DNA of 13,923 nucleotides. Origin: Eubacteriales bacterium (lineage in GTDB: Bacteria > Bacillota > Clostridia > Christensenellales > CAG-138). This document shows positions 7,100 through 13,923 of this stretch, piece after piece. Positions within the stretch are counted from its first letter, which is position 1. Each line of letters begins with the position of its first letter. The position numbers and the translations under genes are program-made. The notes beneath the pieces are model-generated. The model was not told the DNA's origin. It ran no database searches and worked only from the letters and a program-made list of their open reading frames with translations. The DNA is taken from NCBI GenBank assembly GCA_028701165.1, contig JAQVRG010000013.1, positions 1 to 13,923 of the forward strand, written 5' to 3'.

Positions 7100-7288
7100 A
7101 TGGCAGTCCCCAAGAGAAAAACTTCTAAGGCAAGGCGCGATTCCCGCAGGGCCAACTGGAAGCTCTCCATGCCCGGCATTATGGAATGCCCGCAGTGTCA
7201 CGAGCCGAAGCTCGCCCATCGGGTATGCAAGAATTGCGGCTATTACGATGGCAAGCAGGTCGTCAACACGGAAAAGGCCGAGGCTTGA
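7100..7288 (+). CDS. rpmF: 50S ribosomal protein L32 (bL32), zinc-ribbon form
   Basis: bL32 is a small protein of the large ribosomal subunit near the tRNA exit region. The 62-residue sequence opens with the canonical [17 protein letters not shown] and carries a complete zinc ribbon, C30-C33 and C43-C46, so it is the zinc-dependent version rather than a cysteine-free paralogue. AAGGAGGTG (7086-7094), overlapping the end of yceD, is a very strong ribosome site five bases from the ATG. A terminator follows 24 bases after the stop. Confidence 0.98.
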   Translation: MAVPKRKTSKARRDSRRANWKLSMPGIMECPQCHEPKLAHRVCKNCGYYDGKQVVNTEKAEA

Positions 7289-7312
7289 TCGTTCCCCAAA
7301 CAGCATTGTTTA

Positions 7313-7337
7313 GGGCTTTCCGACGGGAAGCCCTTTT
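7313..7337 (+). terminator. Intrinsic terminator between rpmF and plsX
   Basis: GGGCTTTCC (7313-7321) pairs with GGGAAGCCC (7325-7333), nine pairs including one G-T, around a GAC loop, followed by TTTT (7334-7337) and CG. The T tract is short, so it may be a partial terminator that lowers the transcript level into plsX. I see no clear promoter between it and plsX at 7372. Confidence 0.75.
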
Positions 7338-7371
7338 CGTCGTGTTCGGATGATTCTCGGGAGGTTTACTT

Positions 7372-8391
7372 ATGAAGCAACTGCGCATTGCAATCGACGC
7401 CTTTGGCGGCGATAACGCGCCGCAGGCCGTGGTGGACGGGTGCGTACAGGCTCTTGCAAAGTATGATGACTGGACGGCGATTTTAACGGGCGACGAACCG
7501 CGCATTCGCGCGGCGCTCCAAGGGCACAGCTATGACGCCGCACGTGTGGAGATCGTCCACGCGCCGGAGATCATTACCTGTGAGGAGCAGCCTACGCTCG
7601 CCATCAAGCGTAAAAAGGAATCCTCGCTCGTGCGCGCTTTGCAGGCGGTGAAGGACGGGCAGGCCGACTGCGTGCTTTCCGCGGGCAGCACCGGCGCGCT
7701 GCTTGCGGGCGCTACGCTGATCATACGGCGGCTGCCGGGCGTTAAGCGCCCCGCCTTGGCGGTGCTGATGCCAACGGTAACGGGCGGCCATATCCTTCTT
7801 TTGGATTCCGGCGCCAACACGGATTGCAAGCCTTCGTATTTATTGCAGTTTGCCGTCATGGCGGACGCGTATATGCGAAAGGTCGAGCGGGTGGAAAAGC
7901 CGCGCGTGGGATTACTCAACAACGGCGCCGAAGCGGAAAAGGGCAATATGCTGACCAAAGCCGCTTATCCGCTGCTGCAAAACGCCCCCATTTGCTTTGC
8001 CGGGAACTGCGAGGCGCGGGATATTCTGTCCGGCGATTTTGACGTGGTGGTCTGCGACGGGTTCGATGGCAACGTGGTGCTTAAGTATACCGAGGGCATG
8101 GCCTCCGCGCTCATGGGGATGCTCAAAACGGAGCTGATGGCGGATACGCGCTCCAAACTGGGCGCCGCGCTTGCAAAGCCCGCGTTTAAACGCTTCAAGC
8201 GCAAGCTGGACTATACGGAATACGGCGGCGCGCCGCTTTTGGGTATCGCGGGCGGGGTGATCAAGGCGCACGGCAGCTCCAACGCCAAGGCGTTTTGTTC
8301 GGCGATCGAGCAGGCGCGCGCGTTTGCGGCCGCCGACGTGAACGGCAGCATCGCCGAGGCGCTTGCGGCCTTGCCGGAGATAGAGGATTGA
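7372..8391 (+). CDS. plsX: Phosphate acyltransferase PlsX
   Basis: PlsX converts acyl-ACP and phosphate to acyl phosphate, which the membrane enzyme PlsY uses to acylate glycerol 3-phosphate in the first step of phospholipid synthesis. It is a peripheral membrane enzyme. The 339-residue protein has the family motifs DAFGGDNAP (9-17, usually DAMGGD), SAGSTGALLAGA, SGANTDCKP, CDGFDGNVVLK and EYGGAPLLGIAGGVIKAHGSS. The ATG at 7372 has GGGAGG (7359-7364) seven bases upstream. In Bacillus plsX is preceded by fapR and followed by fabD-fabG-acpP. Here fapR, fabD and fabG are absent and acpP comes next. The TGA stop lies within the -35 box of the acpP promoter. Confidence 0.97.
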   Translation: MKQLRIAIDAFGGDNAPQAVVDGCVQALAKYDDWTAILTGDEPRIRAALQGHSYDAARVEIVHAPEIITCEEQPTLAIKRKKESSLVRALQAVKDGQADCVLSAGSTGALLAGATLIIRRLPGVKRPALAVLMPTVTGGHILLLDSGANTDCKPSYLLQFAVMADAYMRKVERVEKPRVGLLNNGAEAEKGNMLTKAAYPLLQNAPICFAGNCEARDILSGDFDVVVCDGFDGNVVLKYTEGMASALMGMLKTELMADTRSKLGAALAKPAFKRFKRKLDYTEYGGAPLLGIAGGVIKAHGSSNAKAFCSAIEQARAFAAADVNGSIAEALAALPEIED

Positions 8392-8416
8392 CATCAACAA
8401 CCATTCGGAATAAACT
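8388..8416 (+). promoter_or_regulatory. Promoter of acpP
   Basis: TTGACA (8388-8393) overlaps the plsX TGA stop (8389-8391). After a 17-base spacer, TAAACT (8411-8416) matches four of six -10 positions. A nearby TATAAA (8416-8421) would be spaced too far. Transcription would begin near 8423, just before the hairpin at 8430. A separate promoter fits the high demand for acyl carrier protein. Confidence 0.7.
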
Positions 8417-8429
8417 ATAAAAAGAGGGG

Positions 8430-8446
8430 TATGGCTTGAAGCCATA
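8430..8446 (+). promoter_or_regulatory. Perfect palindrome in the acpP leader
   Basis: TATGGCT (8430-8436) and AGCCATA (8440-8446) flank TGA, giving a 7-bp perfect hairpin at the predicted 5' end of the acpP mRNA, about 30 bases before the start codon. There is no T run. It may stabilise the mRNA or be a repressor site just downstream of the promoter. It does not resemble the FapR operator as I recall it. Confidence 0.55.
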
Positions 8447-8475
8447 TGCTTTCTACTGTAGACGGAAAGGTGGAT

Positions 8476-8703
8476 ATGAAGATGGAATTTGAGAAGGTTC
8501 GCGCGGCGATTGCGACGCAGTTGGACATTGATGAGGCGCAGATCACCATGGAATCTAAGCTGATCGAGGATCTGAAGGCGGATTCGCTGGACGTCGTGGA
8601 ACTGATCATGGATCTGGAGCAGTCCTATGGCGTGGAGATTCCGGATGACGAATTGCCGAATATCCACACGGTTGGCGATATCGTCGGGTTCCTCAATAAA
8701 TAA
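8476..8703 (+). CDS. acpP: Acyl carrier protein
   Basis: ACP carries growing acyl chains on a 4'-phosphopantetheine arm through fatty acid synthesis and donates them to PlsX. The attachment serine is S37 in the LKADSLDVVELIMDLE motif, with the usual acidic helix II and IPDDE downstream. I place the start at ATG 8476 (75 residues, MKMEFEKV), matching the usual N-terminal length in Bacillus and E. coli. AAAGGTGG (8467-8473 region) sits just upstream. The ATG at 8482 has better spacing to that site and gives 73 residues. An in-frame ATG at 8446 would add ten residues without homology and lies at the edge of the leader hairpin, so I reject it. A terminator follows 16 bases after the stop. Confidence 0.95.
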   Translation: MKMEFEKVRAAIATQLDIDEAQITMESKLIEDLKADSLDVVELIMDLEQSYGVEIPDDELPNIHTVGDIVGFLNK

Positions 8704-8719
8704 ACTTATTGTGCAGCGG

Positions 8720-8742
8720 CCCGCATCATCGATGCGGGTTTT
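8720..8742 (+). terminator. Intrinsic terminator between acpP and rnc
   Basis: CCCGCATC (8720-8727) and GATGCGGG (8731-8738) form an 8-bp GC-rich stem with an ATC loop, followed by TTTT (8739-8742). It ends only 20 bases before the proposed rnc start. With no visible promoter after it, rnc-smc-ftsY must depend on readthrough or on an unseen promoter. Confidence 0.78.
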
Positions 8743-8747
8743 CTGTA

Positions 8748-8764
8748 TGGAGGCTTGGCTTTTG
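8748..8764 (+). promoter_or_regulatory. Ribosome binding site deciding a TTG start for rnc
   Basis: TGGAGG (8748-8753) is followed after eight bases by an in-frame TTG at 8762. The upstream in-frame ATG at 8747 has no Shine-Dalgarno, only TTTTCTGT before it, and overlaps this site. I therefore prefer the TTG. Confidence 0.6.
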
Positions 8765-9469
8765 GACTACGAGCGGCGCGCGAAATTGGAAGCATGGCAG
8801 CAAACGATCGCCTATTCCTTTCATGATTTGACGCTATTGGACACGGCGCTGACCCATACCTCTTATGTAAAAGGTGAGGGTAAGGGCGGCGTGCATAATG
8901 AGCGTATGGAGTTTTTGGGCGACGCCGTGCTGGAGCTGAGCGTAAGCCGCTATTTATACAGCAATTATCCACAGCAGAACGAAGGCGTGATGACGCGCAT
9001 ACGGGCGCTTACGGTATGCGAGGACGCGCTGTTTCAAGCGGCGCGGAAGCTGGAGCTGGGAAGCAGGCTTCGCATAAGCCGCGGCGAGGAGCGTTCGGGC
9101 GGACGCGAAAAGCCGTCGATCCTTTCGGACGCCTTGGAAGCCGTGATCGGCGCGATCTATTTAGACGGCGGGATCGAGGCGGCGGACGCGTTTATCCTTC
9201 GTTTTATCGCTCCGGCCGTACAGGAAGCGGAGGCGCGGGTCAATACAAAGGATTATAAAACGCAATTGCAGGAATATGTGCAAAGGGAGCATCGCGGCGG
9301 CGTCGAATATGTATTGCAAGGCGAGAGCGGCCCGGCGCATAAAAAGACCTTTGTGATGCAATGCGTGTTGGGGAATGAAGCGCTGGGCGCCGGCGAGGGC
9401 GCATCCAAGCAGGAAGCCGGACAGGCGGCGGCCAAAGCGGCGCTGCTGCAATTGGGTCAACTATCTTAA
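8762..9469 (+). CDS. rnc: Ribonuclease III
   Basis: RNase III cleaves double-stranded RNA in rRNA precursors, mRNA leaders and sense-antisense duplexes. From the TTG at 8762 it is 235 residues, a normal length. The signature NERMEFLGDAVLELSV lies at 46-61 and holds E50 and D54. The second metal-binding pair is D123 and E126 in SDALEAVIGAIYLDGG. A double-stranded-RNA-binding domain fills about 162-233, from DYKTQLQEYVQ to GQAAAKAALLQL. The ATG at 8747 would add five residues (MEAWL) but lacks a ribosome site; longer in-frame versions run back into acpP and are unlikely. The gene leads the conserved rnc-smc-ftsY string, 23 bases before smc. The terminator-like hairpin just upstream is worth noting because rnc leaders can be RNase III targets. 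Confidence 0.95.
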   Translation: MDYERRAKLEAWQQTIAYSFHDLTLLDTALTHTSYVKGEGKGGVHNERMEFLGDAVLELSVSRYLYSNYPQQNEGVMTRIRALTVCEDALFQAARKLELGSRLRISRGEERSGGREKPSILSDALEAVIGAIYLDGGIEAADAFILRFIAPAVQEAEARVNTKDYKTQLQEYVQREHRGGVEYVLQGESGPAHKKTFVMQCVLGNEALGAGEGASKQEAGQAAAKAALLQLGQLS

Positions 9470-9492
9470 CGAAAGCGGTACATGGATACAGC

Positions 9493-12400
9493 ATGCGTTT
9501 AAATAAACTGGAAATCAACGGTTTCAAGTCTTTCGCCAGAAAAACGGAACTGGATTTTGAACCGGGCGTAACGGCTGTCGTAGGCCCGAACGGCTGCGGG
9601 AAAAGCAATATTTCCGACGCGGTGCGCTGGGTGCTTGGCGAGCAGAGCGCGCGCGCTTTGCGCGGCGCGAAGATGGAGGACGTCATATTTAACGGCACGG
9701 AGCAGCGAAAGCCGCTTTCCTTTTGCGAGGTCGCGCTGACCTTTGATAACGCGGACGGTCAGCTCCCTACGGATTATACGGAGGTTACGGTGACGCGGCG
9801 CGTGTATCGCTCCGGCGACAGCGAGTATCTTCTTAACGGCAGCGGATGCAGGCTGAAGGATATTCAGGAGCTGTTTCGGGATACGGGTATTGGCAAGGAG
9901 GGCTACTCCATCATCAGCCAAGGCAAGGTGGAGGAGATACTGTCCAACAAATCCGGGGATCGGCGCGCCGCTTTTGAAGAAGCGGCAGGCGTGATGAAAT
10001 ATCGCGTACGGAAGGAAGACGCCGAAAGAAAGCTGGAAAACACAAAGAAGAACCTGGTTCGCCTTGAGGATATTTTGGACGAACTGGAAACGCAGATCGG
10101 CCCCTTGAGCGAACAGAGCGAGGTGGCGCGAAAGTATTTGCGCCTGCGCGACGAGCTGAAGGATATCGAGGTCAACGTTTTTCTTTCCCAATATGACAAG
10201 CTGAACGAACGCATCAAGAATTTAGCGGAAGCGATGCGGCAAATGGACGACGAGATCGCGGGCAGCGGCGATAAAGAAGCTTCTCTCGCGGCGGCTTGCG
10301 CCGAGGCGGAGGAGAAGGAGCGTTCGCTCAACGCTTTTATGAACGAGCTGCAAAACAAGCTTTTGACGCTTTCCTCCGGTATGGAATCCAACACGGGCGA
10401 CGCGAAGGTCATGCAGGAGCGCATGGCGAATATCGAGAGCGAACGCGTTCGTCTGCGGGAACAAATCGGGCAGGCTGAAAAAACGCGCCGGGATATATTG
10501 GACGGGCTTTCCGGTTACGAAGAAAACGCGGAGGAGAAGAATCAAGAGCTTACCGCATGCGGCGCGGCGCTGGAAAAAATCCAAGGCGAAGCCGCCTTGC
10601 TGAATGAGGAAATAGAGAAAAAAGAAGAACGGCTGGAGGAGCAGAAGCAAAGTCTGATCGACGCGATGAACCGCATTTCCGAGGCGCGAAGTCAATCCTC
10701 CCGCCTAAGCGCGATCAAGGACACCATGTATGCGCGCCTTTCCGCCATCGACGAGGAGGAAGCCCGCGTCAAGGCGGAGAGCGAAAAGCTGCAAAGGGAA
10801 TTCAAAGAGGCGAACGGCCATTTCCAAATACTGCAAGCGGATCTCGCCCGACGCGAAAACGCAAAAAAGACCGCGATTGAAGCCGTAAACGAAGCAAACC
10901 AACGGATCGTGGAGGCGCAGCGAACGCAGGGCGAGCTTTCCCGCGCGCGGGAGGCGGCGCGCGCGCGCATCCGCGTGCTGGAGGAAATGAAGAAGGCGCA
11001 CGAGGGATATTATTCCAGCGTTCGCAATGTGCTTACAGATACGGCGACCTCGCTGGAATTAAAGAAACGCATCATTGGCGTGGTGGCGGATCTTATTAAC
11101 GTACCGAAGGAATATGAGGTCGCGGTGGAGATGTCGCTGGGTTCGGCGCTGCAAAACATCGTCACACCCAACGAGCAGGACGCCAAATATGTGATCGAAT
11201 ACCTGCGAAGCAAACAATACGGACGCGCCACATTGCTGCCGGTCACGAGTATGCGTGCGCGCGTGCTCACGCCGCAGGAAAAGCAGTCCTGCGCCGTAAA
11301 GGGTTACATCGGCGTTGCGTCCGAGCTTGTGGGGTATGATGAAAAGTACCGGAATATATTTGAAAACTTGCTTGGCCGCACGGTGCTGGTAGAAGATCTG
11401 GACGCGGGCATCGCCATCAACAAACAGGCGCGCGGCGCGTTTCGCATTGCGACCCTTAAGGGCGATATCATCAATCCCGGCGGTTCCATGACGGGCGGCA
11501 GTTCACAAAAACGGGAATTCAGCCTCATCGGCCGTACGCGGGAGATCGAGGAGCTGCACGCAAGGCTCAAAGAAGCGGATACGCGGATAGAGGAAAGCGA
11601 AAGGGAGGCGGCCGTGCTGGCGGACGCTTTGCGCAAGGCCAACGCGGACATGGAGGAAGCGAATAAAAACCTGCATGTGAACGATGTGGAGCTTGCGACG
11701 CACCGCGAAAAGGTTGACATTATTAAGAAATATGTGGATGAAAACGCGGCGGAGCTGGAGCGTTTGCAGCTTGAACGCAGCCAGATCGGCGATAATCTTG
11801 CGGATATAGAACGCCAAAGCCAACAGGCAGAAGAAAGCCGGCAGGGATTGGAAAGCGGCAACGCCGTAACGCAGGAGGACATCAAAAAAGCGCAGGCGGA
11901 GCTTATGGGGCTTCGCGCCCGGCAGGAAGAAAGCAATGAAAACGTCACGGCGCATAAGGTTAAGCTTATGGGCTTTGAAAAGGAGCTTAACGCGATACGG
12001 GGCGACATAGCGCGCATGCGCCGCGAGGCGGAGCAGTGCGAAAAGGGCATTGCGCATGACAATGGGGTCTTGGCGGAATCCGACGAGCAGATAAAAAAAT
12101 TGCAGGCGGACATGCAGAACCTCGGCGGCAGGATCGACGAGGAGCGGCAGGATATCAGCCTTTTGCAGCAACAGCTTCACGATGCGGAAAACGAACGCGA
12201 CCAGCATGTGAGCATGCTGGACGATATGCGCGCGCGAAGGGAAAACCTATCCATGGAGCTTGCCGAGCTGCGCGAGCGCAGGCACAGATCCGAGCTTAAC
12301 CAAAGCAAGGCGCAAATGGAATCGCAGAATATGCAGGATCGCATATGGGAGGATTATGCGCTTACCTATGATAATGCGCTGTCCATGCGCCGGCCGATCG

Positions 12401-13062
12401 CGCTTACGGCGTCGCATTTGCGTATCGACGAGCTAAAGCAGGATATCCGCGCCTTGGGCGACGTGAACGTCAACGCCATTGCGGATTATCAGAATGTTAA
12501 GGAGCGCTTTGATTCATTGACCGTGCAGATCGACGATCTGCACAAAGCGGAGAATGATTTGCAGGCGTTGATCGAGGATTTGGTACGCACGATGGAAAAC
12601 GAGTTCAAGAAGCAGTTTTCCAAGATACAAGACAACTTTGCCGTTGTGTTCAGCGAACTGTTCGGCGGCGGGCGGGCGGAGCTTGTGCTTTCGGATAAGA
12701 GCGATATCCTTAACTGCGACATCGATATCATCGCGCAGCCGCCGGGAAAGAAGCTGCAAATGCTCTCGCTCCTTTCGGGCGGCGAGCGCGCGCTTACGGC
12801 TATCGCCCTGATCTTTGCGATATTGAAGCTAAAACCCACGGCGTTTTGCATACTGGATGAGATCGAAAGCGCGCTGGATGAGGTCAATGTTTCCAACTTT
12901 GCAAACTATGTGAAGCGCTATTCAGAGGATACGCAGTTTATTCTGATCACGCATCGCAAGGGAAGCATGGAGGTCAGCGATTCCATATACGGCGTTTCCA
13001 TGGAGGAACGCGGCATATCCCGCGTGATCTCGGCACGATTCAGCGAATATGAGGCGGTATGA
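9493..13062 (+). CDS. smc: Chromosome partition protein SMC
   Basis: SMC is the ATPase core of the Smc-ScpAB condensin that compacts and segregates newly replicated chromosome arms. The 1189-residue length matches B. subtilis Smc (1186). The N-terminal head begins MRLNKLEINGFKSFA and has Walker A GPNGCGKSN (31-39). Coiled coil runs from about 170 to 500. The hinge spans about 525-667 and ends in the glycine-rich NPGGSMTGGSS. The return coil runs to about 1020. The C-terminal head has the signature LSGGE (about 1093-1097) and Walker B FCILDE (about 1118-1123), with D-loop ALDE. The ATG at 9493 has only a weak ribosome site (GGA at 9485-9487), so translation may be coupled to rnc. Intact; ftsY starts one base after its stop. 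Confidence 0.98.
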   Translation: MRLNKLEINGFKSFARKTELDFEPGVTAVVGPNGCGKSNISDAVRWVLGEQSARALRGAKMEDVIFNGTEQRKPLSFCEVALTFDNADGQLPTDYTEVTVTRRVYRSGDSEYLLNGSGCRLKDIQELFRDTGIGKEGYSIISQGKVEEILSNKSGDRRAAFEEAAGVMKYRVRKEDAERKLENTKKNLVRLEDILDELETQIGPLSEQSEVARKYLRLRDELKDIEVNVFLSQYDKLNERIKNLAEAMRQMDDEIAGSGDKEASLAAACAEAEEKERSLNAFMNELQNKLLTLSSGMESNTGDAKVMQERMANIESERVRLREQIGQAEKTRRDILDGLSGYEENAEEKNQELTACGAALEKIQGEAALLNEEIEKKEERLEEQKQSLIDAMNRISEARSQSSRLSAIKDTMYARLSAIDEEEARVKAESEKLQREFKEANGHFQILQADLARRENAKKTAIEAVNEANQRIVEAQRTQGELSRAREAARARIRVLEEMKKAHEGYYSSVRNVLTDTATSLELKKRIIGVVADLINVPKEYEVAVEMSLGSALQNIVTPNEQDAKYVIEYLRSKQYGRATLLPVTSMRARVLTPQEKQSCAVKGYIGVASELVGYDEKYRNIFENLLGRTVLVEDLDAGIAINKQARGAFRIATLKGDIINPGGSMTGGSSQKREFSLIGRTREIEELHARLKEADTRIEESEREAAVLADALRKANADMEEANKNLHVNDVELATHREKVDIIKKYVDENAAELERLQLERSQIGDNLADIERQSQQAEESRQGLESGNAVTQEDIKKAQAELMGLRARQEESNENVTAHKVKLMGFEKELNAIRGDIARMRREAEQCEKGIAHDNGVLAESDEQIKKLQADMQNLGGRIDEERQDISLLQQQLHDAENERDQHVSMLDDMRARRENLSMELAELRERRHRSELNQSKAQMESQNMQDRIWEDYALTYDNALSMRRPIALTASHLRIDELKQDIRALGDVNVNAIADYQNVKERFDSLTVQIDDLHKAENDLQALIEDLVRTMENEFKKQFSKIQDNFAVVFSELFGGGRAELVLSDKSDILNCDIDIIAQPPGKKLQMLSLLSGGERALTAIALIFAILKLKPTAFCILDEIESALDEVNVSNFANYVKRYSEDTQFILITHRKGSMEVSDSIYGVSMEERGISRVISARFSEYEAV

Positions 13063-13063
13063 T

Positions 13064-13923
13064 ATGGCGTTTGATTTATTGCAAAAACTCAAACAGGGCT
13101 TAAGCAGAACCGGCAGCGCGCTGCAAAGCGTGTTTTCGGGTGCGGAACGCATCGACGACGCGTTTTACGACGAGCTTGAGGAGGCACTGATCCTTGCCGA
13201 CGCGGGCATGGATACGGCGGAGGCGATACTGGACGAGCTGAAGGAAAGGATCGAAGCGGACAAGCTGAAGGAGAGAAGCGAAGCGCGTTTGGCGTTAAAG
13301 GACGTGCTTGCCGAGCGTATGCAGCCCAACACGCCTTTTCTTTCGGAGGCGGCGCAGGCGGTCATCCTGATCGTAGGCGTGAACGGGGTGGGGAAAACGA
13401 CCTCGATCGGTAAGCTTGCTGCCTTCTATACCGCCGAGGGTAAAAAGGTCATGCTGGCGGCGGCGGATACCTTCCGCGCGGCTGCGGCGGAGCAGTTAAG
13501 CGTATGGGCGGCGCGCGCGGGCGTTCCCATCGTCAAACACGGCGAGGGCGCGGATCCGGCAGCCGTCGTATTTGACGCGTGCGCGTCCTGCAAGGCCAAG
13601 CATTGCGATATGCTTCTTTGTGATACGGCGGGACGGCTGCACAACAAAAAGAATCTGATGAACGAGCTGGAAAAGATGCGCCGCGTGATCGATAAGGAGA
13701 TGCCGCAAGCCCGGGTCGAGGCGCTGCTGGTGATCGACGCTACTACGGGGCAGAACGCGATCGCGCAGGCAAAGGCCTTTTCGGAGGCGACCGGTCTTAC
13801 GGGCGTGATTTTAACCAAGTTGGACGGAACGGCAAAGGGCGGCGTGGCGCTTGCCGTGCGGGACGCGCTGGGGATACCGGTGCGCTTTGTGGGCGTAGGC
13901 GAGGGTATCGACGATTTGCAGCC
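13064..13923 (+). CDS. ftsY: Signal recognition particle receptor FtsY (3' end outside window)
   Basis: FtsY is the GTPase receptor that docks SRP-ribosome complexes at the membrane for insertion by SecYEG. Translation from ATG 13064 gives 286 residues without a stop before the edge. The N domain (about 1-95) is followed by the G domain: P-loop GVNGVGKT (105-112), DTFRA (135-139), DTAGR (187-191), TKLD (251-254), then the typical PVRFVGVGEGIDDLQP. By comparison with the family only about 15 residues are missing. The long acidic A domain of E. coli FtsY is absent, as usual in Gram-positives; a short amphipathic start (MAFDLLQKLKQGLSRT) probably provides membrane contact. The start lies one base after the smc TGA, indicating translational coupling; the upstream ribosome site is poor. 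Confidence 0.97.
   Translation, partial: MAFDLLQKLKQGLSRTGSALQSVFSGAERIDDAFYDELEEALILADAGMDTAEAILDELKERIEADKLKERSEARLALKDVLAERMQPNTPFLSEAAQAVILIVGVNGVGKTTSIGKLAAFYTAEGKKVMLAAADTFRAAAAEQLSVWAARAGVPIVKHGEGADPAAVVFDACASCKAKHCDMLLCDTAGRLHNKKNLMNELEKMRRVIDKEMPQARVEALLVIDATTGQNAIAQAKAFSEATGLTGVILTKLDGTAKGGVALAVRDALGIPVRFVGVGEGIDDLQ

Noticed and set aside
8627..8761. Upstream extension of rnc into acpP
   Set aside because: It would overlap the acpP coding region in another frame and cross the terminator hairpin; the extra residues have no RNase III homology.
11304..12113. Minus-strand 269-codon frame opposite smc
   Set aside because: It is serine-rich because it is antisense to the Glu/Ala/Arg-rich coiled coil of SMC. 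No promoter or ribosome site argues for it.
1..13923. Mobile element, prophage, defence island or CRISPR array
   Set aside because: No transposase, integrase, terminal repeats, regularly spaced repeats or sharp composition change is visible; all identified genes are core or common metabolic genes.

Overview
This window looks like a core-genome segment from a member of the Bacillota, most likely class Clostridia. The evidence is gene content and order: a ylbJ-type sporulation membrane protein, tmcAL (ylbM), pta-ackA, yceD (ylbN)-rpmF, and plsX-acpP-rnc-smc-ftsY. Shine-Dalgarno sites are strong and intrinsic terminators are of the usual Gram-positive type. Base composition is moderately GC-rich by eye, roughly the mid-50s percent. 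The family or genus cannot be named from this alone.

Layout. Bases 1-139 hold the C-terminal tail of an unrecognised plus-strand gene, followed by back-to-back terminators (about 166-233). A minus-strand CstA-family transporter gene (257-1705) lies next, with a 201-base upstream gap holding short repeats. A minus-strand pair follows: ylbJ (1907-2905) and tmcAL (2936-4099). A divergent promoter region (4100-4275) separates that pair from a long plus-strand series running to the end: pta, ackA, yceD, rpmF, plsX, acpP, rnc, smc and ftsY. The last gene is cut by the window edge and lacks only about its final 15 residues. No stretch over 300 bases lacks a gene.

How the genes work together. Pta and AckA convert acetyl-CoA to acetate and ATP. 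The divergent TmcAL uses acetate and ATP to acetylate a cytidine in the anticodon of elongator tRNA-Met. YceD and ribosomal protein L32 serve the large ribosomal subunit. PlsX and acyl carrier protein feed acyl groups into phospholipid synthesis. RNase III processes rRNA and mRNA, SMC organises the chromosome, and FtsY is the receptor that docks signal recognition particle at the membrane. The plus-strand series appears divided into transcription units by internal promoters at 6526 and 8388 and by terminators after rpmF and acpP.

I see no mobile element, CRISPR array, tRNA, rRNA or obvious foreign island, and no clear sign of an undescribed system. The most useful observations are regulatory: mirror-image divergent promoters, promoters whose -35 box touches the preceding stop codon, hairpins next to acpP and rnc, and start-codon choices for rnc, acpP and ylbJ.
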